In this document: positions 1-5,482 of the stretch, piece after piece
How positions within the stretch are numbered: position 1 is the first letter of the stretch
Layout: each line of letters opens with the position of its first letter
Position numbers and translations under genes: made by a program
Assembly (NCBI GenBank): GCA_003224835.1
Contig: QHZX01000097.1
Span: forward strand, 1 to 5,482
Source: Acidobacteriota bacterium
GTDB taxonomy: Bacteria; Acidobacteriota; Terriglobia; Terriglobales; Acidobacteriaceae
Length of the DNA stretch: 5,482 nt
Direction: 5' to 3'
Notes under the pieces: model-generated
Databases searched by the model: none
Told to the model about the DNA's origin: nothing
The model's input: only the letters and a program-made list of their open reading frames with translations

Positions 1-786
1 GCAGAAATCGCGGTTGCCGCCTCCGTGGGCCGCTCCCGCGTTTTGGTACATGCGGAGCCGCGGGTGGCGGTGCTTTCCACAGGCGATGAAGTTGTTGACA
101 TCGACATTCCCCCCGGGCCTGGTCAGATTCGGAATTCAAACAGCTATTCGCTAGCCGCACAGATTCAAGCTGCGGGTGGTCATCCCGTGCTGCTGCCCAT
201 TGCGCCCGATGAACCTAATCGGTTGCGCGAGTTGCTCATCGAGGGACTGGATGCAGACTTGCTCCTGATCACGGGCGGAGTATCGATGGGGAAATACGAT
301 CTGGTGGAACAGAAGCTAGCCGAATTGAACGCTGAGTTCTTCTTCACCGGTGCGCAAATTCAGCCCGGAGAACCAGTTGTGTTCGGTCGAATTCCGTGTG
401 GTGCAGACTCGTGTGGCGCGGGCGCCCCCGCCCGCGAACAAGTGGAACAGAAATATTTCGTCGGCCTTCCCGGCAATCCCATTTCGACGATGGTTACATT
501 CGAGTTGTTCGCCAAGCCGATGCTCGAAGCCCTGGCAGGACTATCGCCACGCAAGCTGGTCTTTGCTCATGCAAAATTGAAATCCGAAATTCGCACCAAA
601 ACCGGATTGAAGCGCTTTCTTCCTGCTCTGCTCTCAGGCGAATTTGAACACTGCGAAGTTGAACTGATGCGCTGGCAAGGTTCGGGAGATATTGCCGCAA
701 TCGCCCGGTCGAATTGCTACATTGTGATTCCTCCCGATCGCGAAAAGATCGAGCCCGGTGCCTGGGTGCCAGTGCTGCTAAGATAA
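1..786 (+). CDS. moeA: Molybdopterin molybdenumtransferase MoeA, C-terminal part (5' end outside window)
   Basis: MoeA inserts molybdate into adenylylated molybdopterin, the last common step of molybdenum cofactor synthesis in the cytoplasm. The frame is open from base 1, so the gene starts upstream; the GTG at 25 is internal, because the codons before it (AEIAVAAS) already match MoeA. The 261 visible residues cover the molybdopterin-binding domain and the C-terminal beta domain of a protein usually about 400 long. Motifs seen, counted from the window edge: STGDE at 26-30, TGGVSMGKYD ending at Asp100, the PGEPVVFG stretch, and GLPGNP at 155-160. Between VFGRI and KYFVGLPGNP lie about 19 extra residues, rich in Gly, Ala and Cys, that E. 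coli MoeA lacks; their DNA contains a perfect 8-bp hairpin. moaC follows after 20 bases. The family call is firm; only the N-terminal region is unseen. Confidence 0.96.
   Translation, partial: AEIAVAASVGRSRVLVHAEPRVAVLSTGDEVVDIDIPPGPGQIRNSNSYSLAAQIQAAGGHPVLLPIAPDEPNRLRELLIEGLDADLLLITGGVSMGKYDLVEQKLAELNAEFFFTGAQIQPGEPVVFGRIPCGADSCGAGAPAREQVEQKYFVGLPGNPISTMVTFELFAKPMLEALAGLSPRKLVFAHAKLKSEIRTKTGLKRFLPALLSGEFEHCEVELMRWQGSGDIAAIARSNCYIVIPPDREKIEPGAWVPVLLR
417..436. repeat. GC-rich perfect inverted repeat inserted in frame within moeA
   Basis: Arms CGCGGGCG (417-424) and CGCCCGCG (429-436) are exact reverse complements around a CCCC loop. TGT at 412-414 and ACA at 438-440 could extend the stem past a small asymmetric bulge. 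The palindrome sits inside about 57 extra bases (394-450) that keep the moeA frame open. The composition is sharply more GC-rich than its surroundings. It could be a copy of a dispersed palindromic element; only one copy was noticed in this window, so that part is inference. Confidence 0.6.
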
Positions 787-806
787 TTTTCTTCAGGTAC
801 TCGCAA

Positions 807-1277
807 TTGACTTCTAAGCTCTCACACTATGACGATTCCGGCCGCGCGCGGATGGTTGACGTGTCCGCCAAAACGGTGAACGCGCGGGAGGCAGAGGCCA
901 GTGCGTTTGTGAGCATGACTCCCCAGGTCTTGAGCGCGCTGGGTCGCAATCCTAAGGGCGACCCACTGGAAACTGCACGGTTGGCTGGAATTATGGCTGC
1001 GAAAAAGACGGCGGAACTGATTCCGCTTTGTCACCCTTTGCCCCTTTCGCACATTGATGTCGAATTACGGCAGTGCGAGAATGGGATTGCAATTTCTTCC
1101 AAAGTTAAAACGACAGCTGAAACCGGTGTCGAAATGGAAGCGCTGGTTGCCGCAAGCGTGGCAGCGCTTACCATTTACGATATGTGTAAAGCGAGCGATA
1201 AAGGGATTGAGATTCGAGAGATCGTTCTGCAGCGGAAATCAGGTGGGAAAAGCGGCGATTATGACCGCAAGAAATAG
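807..1277 (+). CDS. moaC: Cyclic pyranopterin monophosphate synthase MoaC
   Basis: MoaC converts the 3',8-cyclo-GTP product made by MoaA into cyclic pyranopterin monophosphate, the first stable Moco intermediate. The protein is 156 residues, the usual family length, and is complete: RMVDVSAK at 15-22, Lys50 and Lys66, LCHPL around His76, TGVEMEAL with Glu109 and Glu111, IYDMCK with Asp125 and Lys128, and the C-terminal KSGGKSGD at 144-151. These match the conserved active-site positions of the family. I chose the TTG at 807 because it gives the normal start (TSKLSHYDDSGRARMVD) 20 bases after the moeA stop. The in-frame ATG at 714 would overlap moeA by 73 bases and add 31 residues unlike MoaC. 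The ribosome site is weak (AGG at 795-797). The spacing implies an operon with moeA. Confidence 0.95.
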   Translation: MTSKLSHYDDSGRARMVDVSAKTVNAREAEASAFVSMTPQVLSALGRNPKGDPLETARLAGIMAAKKTAELIPLCHPLPLSHIDVELRQCENGIAISSKVKTTAETGVEMEALVAASVAALTIYDMCKASDKGIEIREIVLQRKSGGKSGDYDRKK

Positions 1278-1317
1278 GTTTTTAGCTGAAAACTGGTGGT
1301 CGAAGGCGCGTAGCTAA

Positions 1318-2088
1318 ATGCAGAGTGACGTAAAAATCCTGCTGGTGGATGACAACCCGATGGTGTTGGCCATGCTGCGCGATGCGCTCACGCCCTTGGC
1401 CAGGGTCACCACTGCCGGTGATGGCGCCGATGCCCTCCTCAAAGCTGTGGACGATGCGCCGGATCTTGTGGTCAGCGACTTCCGCATGACCGGTATGGAC
1501 GGTCGTCAGTTAGTCGATAAGCTCAAGAGCCGCTCCACGACATCGGGGATTTTTGTTGTGCTGATGGCGACCAAGGCCGACATCTCCGAAAAGTTGGCAA
1601 CGCAGGACCATCCCGCCGATGATTTTGTTGAAAAGCCTTTTTATCTTAAAGAAGCTGTCCAGCGCATCAAGCGGGTCATCGATAAGATTTCGCTTGAGAA
1701 GTTGGCAAAAACTTCATCCTCGGATGGTGTGGTTCGCGGCAATCTTTCGCAGATGAACGTGATCGATCTCGTGCAGTCTCTCGAAATGGGCCGCAAAAGT
1801 TGCTCGCTCACGCTTAGTCGCGGCAATGAAAAGTGCGAGATGTATTTCAAGGAAGGGCAGGTCGCGCATGCGGTATATGGCGCGCTCAAGGGCGATGCCG
1901 CGGTTTTTAAGGTCCTGAGCTGGACCGGCGGCAATTTCCAAATCAATTTCGAAGCCACGACCAAGCAGCAAACGACCACCCTGAATACTCAAGGTTTGCT
2001 GATGGAAGGCTTGCGGCAACTCGATGAATCGCGCCGCGACGGCGGTGGCCAATCCGAGGAAGAAGAAGATGTCCTCCTCGACTCCTGA
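1318..2088 (+). CDS. Response regulator: receiver domain plus C-terminal DUF4388 (PatA N-terminal-like) domain
   Basis: This 256-residue cytoplasmic signalling protein has an N-terminal receiver domain (about 5-122). It shows KILLVDDN with the acidic pair Asp11/Asp12, phospho-acceptor Asp54 in VVSDFRMTGMDG, Thr85 and the conserved Lys106 in FVEKPF, so it should accept phosphate from a histidine kinase, which is not in the window. A short linker leads to residues about 138-235, which fit the DUF4388 family: GNLSQMNVIDLVQSLEMGRK, then a strand-rich part with YFKEGQVAHA and GGNFQINF. There is no recognisable DNA-binding or enzymatic output domain, so the output is unknown and protein-protein interaction is the likely mode. 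The tail is acidic (SEEEED, 246-251). The ATG lies 40 bases after moaC with AAGG at 1303-1306 upstream, and the 3' end overlaps mogA by 20 bases. Sitting between Moco genes suggests co-expression; a role in Moco control is speculation. Confidence 0.9.
   Translation: MQSDVKILLVDDNPMVLAMLRDALTPLARVTTAGDGADALLKAVDDAPDLVVSDFRMTGMDGRQLVDKLKSRSTTSGIFVVLMATKADISEKLATQDHPADDFVEKPFYLKEAVQRIKRVIDKISLEKLAKTSSSDGVVRGNLSQMNVIDLVQSLEMGRKSCSLTLSRGNEKCEMYFKEGQVAHAVYGALKGDAAVFKVLSWTGGNFQINFEATTKQQTTTLNTQGLLMEGLRQLDESRRDGGGQSEEEEDVLLDS
2056..2066 (+). promoter_or_regulatory. Ribosome binding site of mogA inside the response-regulator gene
   Basis: The purine-rich run GAGGAAGAAGA lies in the last codons of the upstream gene, with the GAGGA core 8 bases before the ATG at 2069. 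It decides the mogA start: the earlier in-frame ATG at 2024 has no comparable site and would add 15 residues not seen in the family. The 20-base gene overlap suggests translational coupling. Confidence 0.75.
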
Positions 2089-2572
2089 AACCTTTCGCGC
2101 CGCCGTGCTCACCATCAGCGATTCTTGTGCGCGTGGCGAGCGTAATGATATTTCCGGACCAGCTGTAACCAACGAACTGCAGCAGCATCATTTCACGGTG
2201 ATCGAAACCCGTGTCGTCGCTGACGATCACGCGGCAATCCAGAAGGCAATTGTCGACCTTGCCCGAAAAGCCAGGCTTGTGGTCACTACCGGGGGAACAG
2301 GAATTTCTAACCGCGACGTCACCCCCGAAGCTACTCGCGCCGTATGCGGCAGAATGCTGGATGGAGTTTCAGAACGTATGCGGCGCGAAGGTGAAAAAAA
2401 GACCTTATTCGCGGTTCTGAGCCGTGGGGTTTGCGGCGTTTACGGCGCGTCGGTCGTGCTGAATTTGCCCGGTAGCCCGGCCGGCGCTGTGGAGTCCTTG
2501 CAAGCTGTAATTGAGGTTCTGCCGCACGCGATCCAGATTCTCGCCGGAAGAACTGAGCACATGAGCAATTAG
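2069..2572 (+). CDS. mogA: Molybdopterin adenylyltransferase, MogA/MoaB family
   Basis: This family activates molybdopterin by adenylylation, giving the substrate on which MoeA acts. The 167-residue protein carries the single molybdopterin-binding domain: AAVLTISDSCARGERND (11-27), Asp52 aligning with the catalytic Asp49 of E. coli MogA, TTGGTGISNRDVTPEA at 73-88 with Asp83 matching E. coli Asp82, and NLPGSP at 132-137. It is shorter than E. coli MogA (about 195 residues): the stretch between the NLPG motif and the C-terminal PHAIQIL helix is reduced, as in MoaB-type proteins. MogA versus MoaB naming is therefore uncertain, although both key aspartates are present. The start at 2069 is set by a strong ribosome site and overlaps the response regulator by 20 bases. 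It completes the late Moco steps together with the upstream moeA. Confidence 0.92.
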   Translation: MSSSTPETFRAAVLTISDSCARGERNDISGPAVTNELQQHHFTVIETRVVADDHAAIQKAIVDLARKARLVVTTGGTGISNRDVTPEATRAVCGRMLDGVSERMRREGEKKTLFAVLSRGVCGVYGASVVLNLPGSPAGAVESLQAVIEVLPHAIQILAGRTEHMSN

Positions 2573-2616
2573 TGTCTAGTCGAATTCATCCCGGAAGTTT
2601 GCCTGTTTCACAATAG

Positions 2617-2622
2617 TAAAAT
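2617..2622 (+). promoter_or_regulatory. Possible -10 element upstream of the DedA-like gene
   Basis: TAAAAT differs from TATAAT at one base and lies in the only AT-richer patch of the 95-base gap after mogA. No convincing -35 is found at normal spacing: TTGCCT at 2599-2604 is only 12 bases away. The gap also lacks a terminator hairpin, so read-through from the Moco operon remains possible. Confidence 0.22.
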
Positions 2623-2667
2623 CCGACCTTCACTTGTCTATTGCTGGCTCGCTTTGGCAAGCCTCTG

Positions 2668-3309
2668 ATGAAAACGCTCAAAGACATTCTCACGCGTTAC
2701 ACGGCATTCCTGTGGGCGATTCTCAAACCGTTAGGTGCCTGGGGAGTATTGGCGGCGGCAGCGCTGGACGGCGCAGCGGTGGGCCTTCCCGTGGATCTCG
2801 TGGTTGGCGGGTATGTCTCCCAGAACCATCGCCAATGGCTGGTTTACGTTCTGATGGCCGCAACCGGCTCGGCGCTGGGCAGTCTGGTTATCTACGCCAT
2901 CGGATATGCCGGTGGAGAAGAGTTGCTCCGTAAACGCTTGTCACCTGCGCGTTTTGAGAAATTGCACAATGCCTTTGAAAAGCACCCGTTCTGGAGCCTG
3001 ATGTTCCCGGCGATGCTGCCTCCGCCAACGCCGTTCAAAGCGTTCGCGCTGGGAGCAGCGGTTGCAGAAATGAGCATCAGCCATTTTCTCCTGGCTATTT
3101 TCCTCGGACGCTTTCTGCGCTTTACGGTTCTCGCTGGCCTGGTACTGTACTTCGGTCCGGGTGCGGTTGGAAGCATTCGCATATTCTTCAGCCACCACTT
3201 CCATTGGGTGGTGCTGATCGCTGCCGCGGCTGTCACCACCTGGTTTATTTTGAGGAAGAAAATGGCCAAGCGTCGGGCCTCCCGGCTGTTGGAGCATACT
3301 GACAGCTAA
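2668..3309 (+). CDS. DedA/SNARE-associated (VTT domain) family membrane protein
   Basis: This is a 213-residue inner-membrane protein. Hydrophobic segments fall at about 13-33, 56-81, 108-133, 137-163 and 178-195, ending in a basic, cytoplasm-like tail (RKKMAKRRASR). Features typical of the DedA/VTT fold are the re-entrant-loop-like LDGAAVGLPVDLVVGGYV (33-50), the MLPPPTPFKAFALGAA stretch (116-131) with Pro120, Pro122 and Lys124, and LGRFLRF (146-152) with Arg148 and Arg151, comparable to the conserved arginines of this family. Members are linked to membrane-lipid transport and proton-dependent homeostasis; the substrate here is unknown. The YqaA-like branch is possible. I chose the ATG at 2668, with GGCAAG at 2656-2661 as a poor ribosome site; a TTG at 2641 would add nine residues and has no ribosome site. 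It lies 95 bases after mogA and 80 before kbl, so it may be its own unit. Confidence 0.82.
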   Translation: MKTLKDILTRYTAFLWAILKPLGAWGVLAAAALDGAAVGLPVDLVVGGYVSQNHRQWLVYVLMAATGSALGSLVIYAIGYAGGEELLRKRLSPARFEKLHNAFEKHPFWSLMFPAMLPPPTPFKAFALGAAVAEMSISHFLLAIFLGRFLRFTVLAGLVLYFGPGAVGSIRIFFSHHFHWVVLIAAAAVTTWFILRKKMAKRRASRLLEHTDS

Positions 3310-3370
3310 TCGTCGTCTCGCCACGGATTTAAGCGTCACGGGCTCGGCCGGCTTCCGTCATTTAAACTAA

Positions 3371-3385
3371 TCTCCGCACGGAGAG
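3371..3385 (+). promoter_or_regulatory. kbl ribosome binding site within a small palindrome
   Basis: GGAG at 3380-3383 lies 6 bases before the ATG at 3390 and is a good ribosome site. It forms the right half of TCTCCG-CA-CGGAGA (3371-3384), a perfect inverted repeat. In RNA this could pair as about 5 bp around a 4-base loop and partly hide the ribosome site; as DNA it could be an operator. It is short enough to be chance. Confidence 0.5.
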
Positions 3386-3389
3386 CTTC

Positions 3390-4604
3390 ATGGCCACTGC
3401 TACTAGAACCAATCCTCTTTCGTATCTCACCGAACAACTGAATGATCTCAAGGCCAAGGGCACCTATTTTCGCCTGCGTGTACTTGAGGACGAACAGGCG
3501 CCGGAGTGCACCTTCGACGGCAAGCGCGTCATTAATCTCGCTTCGAACAATTACCTGGGCTTGACCACGCATCCCAAGCTGCGCGAAGCGGCCCTCGAGG
3601 CCACGCGAAAATACGGCGTCGGTTCGGGCGCGGTCCGCACCATCGCCGGCACCATGAAAATCCACATGGAGCTGGAGCAAAAGATCGCGCGCTTTAAAAA
3701 TGCAGAGGCGTGCGTGGTTTTTCAATCCGGCTTCGCCGCCAATGCGGGAACGGTTTCCGCAGTTCTGGGCAAAGATGATTTCATCATCTCCGACCAGCTT
3801 AATCACGCCTCGATTATTGATGGCGCGCGTCTTTCACGGGCAAAGATTCTGGTCTTCGAGCACAAGAACATGGCCGATGCCGAAGCCAAGCTGGCCGGCA
3901 TCGCCGATCAGGCCGGCCAGAAACTGCTGATTAGCGACGGGGTCTTCTCCATGGACGGAGACATTGGCCCTCTGCCCGCGTTGTGCGATCTGGCCGAAAA
4001 ATACAGCGCCATCATGATGGTCGATGATGCTCACGCCTCCGGAGTCCTCGGGCGCAATGGCCGAGGGACGATAGACCATTTCAACGTGCATGGCAGGGTC
4101 GACATTCAAGTTGGAACTTTGTCAAAGGCGATTGGCGCGCTCGGTGGATACGTTTGTGGATCACGCGATTTGATCGAGTTTTTGTATCATCGCGCCCGGC
4201 CGTTTCTTTTTTCCACATCGCATCCCCCATCGGTCGCGGCAACTTGTATTGCTGCCTTCGAGGTTCTTGAAAACGAGCCAGAGCGGATCGAAAAGCTTTG
4301 GGAGAATACGCGCTTCTGGAAAAACGAACTCGCCCTGCTCGGCTTTGACATCGGTGGCAAGAGCACGCCGGCAAGCGAAACCCCCATCACGCCGATCATC
4401 ATCGGCGACGGAAAGCTCACCATGGAGTTCTCTCGCGAGTTGTTCAAGGAAGGCGTACTGGGAACAGGCATCACATTCCCGACCGTGCCGGAAGGCAAAG
4501 CCCGCATCCGTACCATGATGACTGCAACTCACACGCGCGATGAATTAGAGCGCGCGTTGGAGGTGCTGCAGAAGGTCGGACGAAATATGGGAATTTTGAG
4601 CTGA
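3390..4604 (+). CDS. kbl: Alpha-oxoamine synthase, probably glycine C-acetyltransferase (2-amino-3-ketobutyrate CoA ligase)
   Basis: This PLP enzyme of fold type I joins glycine and acetyl-CoA to 2-amino-3-oxobutyrate, or runs in reverse in threonine breakdown. The 404 residues are full family length. Seen: NLASNNYLGL at 49-58, the Gly-rich VGSGAVRTIAGT (77-88), FQSGFAAN at 111-118, His139 in NHASIIDGAR (stacks on PLP), SDGVFSMDGD at 182-191, Asp212 and His215 in VDDAHASGVLG, and the PLP lysine Lys246 in GTLSKAIGALGGY. RPFLFSTSHPP and the C-terminal TFPTVPEGKARIRTM also follow the family, closely resembling Bacillus Kbl. Paralogues that make 8-amino-7-oxononanoate (BioF) or other oxoamines share these motifs, so substrate is not settled. 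No threonine dehydrogenase gene lies in the window, which weakens the usual tdh-kbl context. The start is supported by a GGAG site 6 bases upstream. Confidence 0.88.
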   Translation: MATATRTNPLSYLTEQLNDLKAKGTYFRLRVLEDEQAPECTFDGKRVINLASNNYLGLTTHPKLREAALEATRKYGVGSGAVRTIAGTMKIHMELEQKIARFKNAEACVVFQSGFAANAGTVSAVLGKDDFIISDQLNHASIIDGARLSRAKILVFEHKNMADAEAKLAGIADQAGQKLLISDGVFSMDGDIGPLPALCDLAEKYSAIMMVDDAHASGVLGRNGRGTIDHFNVHGRVDIQVGTLSKAIGALGGYVCGSRDLIEFLYHRARPFLFSTSHPPSVAATCIAAFEVLENEPERIEKLWENTRFWKNELALLGFDIGGKSTPASETPITPIIIGDGKLTMEFSRELFKEGVLGTGITFPTVPEGKARIRTMMTATHTRDELERALEVLQKVGRNMGILS

Positions 4605-4615
4605 GATTTGCTGCA

Positions 4616-5482
4616 CTAACCTGCCCGATGCACGATTCTTCCCCCTACCACCGTTGCCACCACTTTCCCCGTTAACGGCCATCCATCAAAGGGCGTGTTG
4701 TGGGATTTTGAGCGAGATTTTGCCGCGTCAAACGTCCAGCGTTTTTTGGGATCAAATATGGTCACGTCGGCATGGCTGCCGCGCAGGAGCGTTCCTCGTC
4801 CTCGTAAATCCACAACCCGCGCCGGGCCCGCGGTGAACAATTCCACAATCCTGGACAAAGAAATCTTCTGGCGCAGGTGCAGCACCGTAATCGCCAATCC
4901 CAAAGCAGTTTCGAGCCCGGTAATGCCGAACATTGCCCGCTCGAACTCAATGATCTTTTCGTGCGGTGCATGCGGAGCGTGATCGCTCGCGATGGCATCG
5001 ACTGTACCGTCGGCGAGCGCTACCAGCAGTGCCTCACGGTCAGTAGCCGAACGCAACGGCGGATTCATTTTGAAGTTTGTGTCGTAGTCGCGCACGTCGG
5101 CATCCGTCAGCGTGAAATGGTGGGGGGTGACTTCGCAGGTCACGCGAGCGCGATTCTTCTTTCCGCGCCGTACTGACTTCAACGCCTCGGCGGTGGATAC
5201 ATGCGCCACATGCAATCGCGCGCCGTTGAATTGCTGAGCCAACTGAACATCGCGGTCCACGATGGCTGCCTCCGCCATATCAGTCATCCCTCTCAAACCC
5301 AAACGGAATGACGTCTCGCTCTCATTCATCGAGCAGCCCTGCGTCACTCGCGTATCTTCCGCATGCTGGACGACCGGAAAATTAATCTCCGCGGACGCCC
5401 GCATCGCCTCGCGCATGGTTGTTTCGCTCAGGATGGGCTTGCCATCGTCGCTGACAGCGACAGCCCCGGTACGCTGAAGCGC
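4616..5482 (-). CDS. pyrC: Dihydroorotase, class I, C-terminal two thirds (5' end outside window)
   Basis: Dihydroorotase interconverts N-carbamoyl-aspartate and dihydroorotate, the third step of pyrimidine synthesis. The minus-strand frame is open through base 5482. The ATG at 5416 is internal, since the 22 codons before it (with GAVAVSDDG) already match the family. The 288 visible residues, counted from the edge, contain the metal/active-site landmarks: Asp13 in SDDG, His40 in QHAED, the HVS histidine (His94), Asn140 in FKMNPPLR and Asp167 in SDHAPH. Further on are FGITGLETALGL and the C-terminal small beta domain (GTLLRGSHADVTIFDP; NTPFDGWPLTGKV). The missing part, roughly 140 residues, would hold the HxH metal motif, so activity cannot be fully judged; inactive PyrC-like partners of PyrB are known, but the residues seen favour an active enzyme. 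pyrB may lie upstream, beyond the right edge. It converges on kbl. Confidence 0.95.
   Translation of the reverse strand, partial: ALQRTGAVAVSDDGKPILSETTMREAMRASAEINFPVVQHAEDTRVTQGCSMNESETSFRLGLRGMTDMAEAAIVDRDVQLAQQFNGARLHVAHVSTAEALKSVRRGKKNRARVTCEVTPHHFTLTDADVRDYDTNFKMNPPLRSATDREALLVALADGTVDAIASDHAPHAPHEKIIEFERAMFGITGLETALGLAITVLHLRQKISLSRIVELFTAGPARVVDLRGRGTLLRGSHADVTIFDPKKRWTFDAAKSRSKSHNTPFDGWPLTGKVVATVVGGRIVHRAG

Noticed and set aside
25..27. GTG at 25 as the true moeA start
   Set aside because: The frame is open to the window edge and the upstream codons AEIAVAAS match the MoeA family, so the gene is simply cut by the window.
1278..1293. AT-rich inverted repeat (GTTTT ... AAAAC) between moaC and the response regulator as a terminator
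   Set aside because: The stem is five weak, mostly A-T pairs, no T-tract follows it, and the next gene starts 25 bases later in apparent operon spacing.
1714..2172. Minus-strand open frame of 152 codons opposite the response regulator and mogA
   Set aside because: It lies antisense to two well-supported genes, has no recognisable motifs and no convincing ribosome site, and is explained as a shadow of their codon use.
2641..2667. TTG at 2641 as the start of the membrane protein
   Set aside because: No ribosome site precedes it, and the nine added residues are not hydrophobic or family-like; the ATG at 2668 gives a normal start. The choice is not certain.
3310..3370. Possible terminator or small RNA in the gap before kbl
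   Set aside because: Only a short CGGCCG self-complementary core was seen, with no stable stem and no T-run.
3336..3806. Minus-strand open frame of 156 codons opposite the start of kbl
   Set aside because: It mirrors the conserved kbl coding sequence and crosses its leader; the translation resembles no family I know.
5414..5416. Minus-strand ATG at 5416 as the pyrC start
   Set aside because: The 22 codons before it include the conserved GAVAVSDDG of dihydroorotase, so the real start lies beyond the right edge.

Overview
The window looks like chromosomal housekeeping DNA from a moderately GC-rich bacterium. The best guess is an Acidobacteriota (Koribacter/Terriglobia-like) genome. This rests on protein style: a receiver-DUF4388 response regulator beside molybdenum cofactor genes, and an in-frame GC-rich palindrome inside moeA. 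It is an inference and was not tested by a search. No mobile element, CRISPR array, rRNA or tRNA was found, and no stretch over 100 bases lacks a gene.

Layout. Bases 1-2572 hold a tight plus-strand cluster: the 3' part of moeA (cut by the left edge), moaC, a response regulator with a C-terminal DUF4388 (PatA N-terminal-like) domain, and a MogA/MoaB-type gene. Gaps are 20 and 40 bases, followed by a 20-base overlap, so co-transcription is likely. Next, still on the plus strand, come a DedA/SNARE-associated-type membrane protein (2668-3309) and an alpha-oxoamine synthase that most resembles glycine C-acetyltransferase, Kbl (3390-4604). The right end is the 3' two thirds of a class I dihydroorotase, pyrC, on the minus strand. 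It converges on kbl with only 11 bases between the stop codons and is cut by the right edge.

How the genes work together. MoaC makes cyclic pyranopterin monophosphate (with MoaA, not seen here). MogA/MoaB adenylates molybdopterin and MoeA inserts molybdate, so the first block covers an early and the two late steps of molybdenum cofactor synthesis. The response regulator is the outlier: nothing in it is a Moco enzyme, yet it sits between two Moco genes and its last codons carry the ribosome binding site of mogA. The membrane protein, Kbl and PyrC have no evident link to Moco.

The points most worth a second look are the palindromic insertion in moeA, the embedded response regulator with its coupled downstream gene, and a small palindrome overlapping the kbl ribosome binding site. 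I did not find a clear undescribed multi-gene system.
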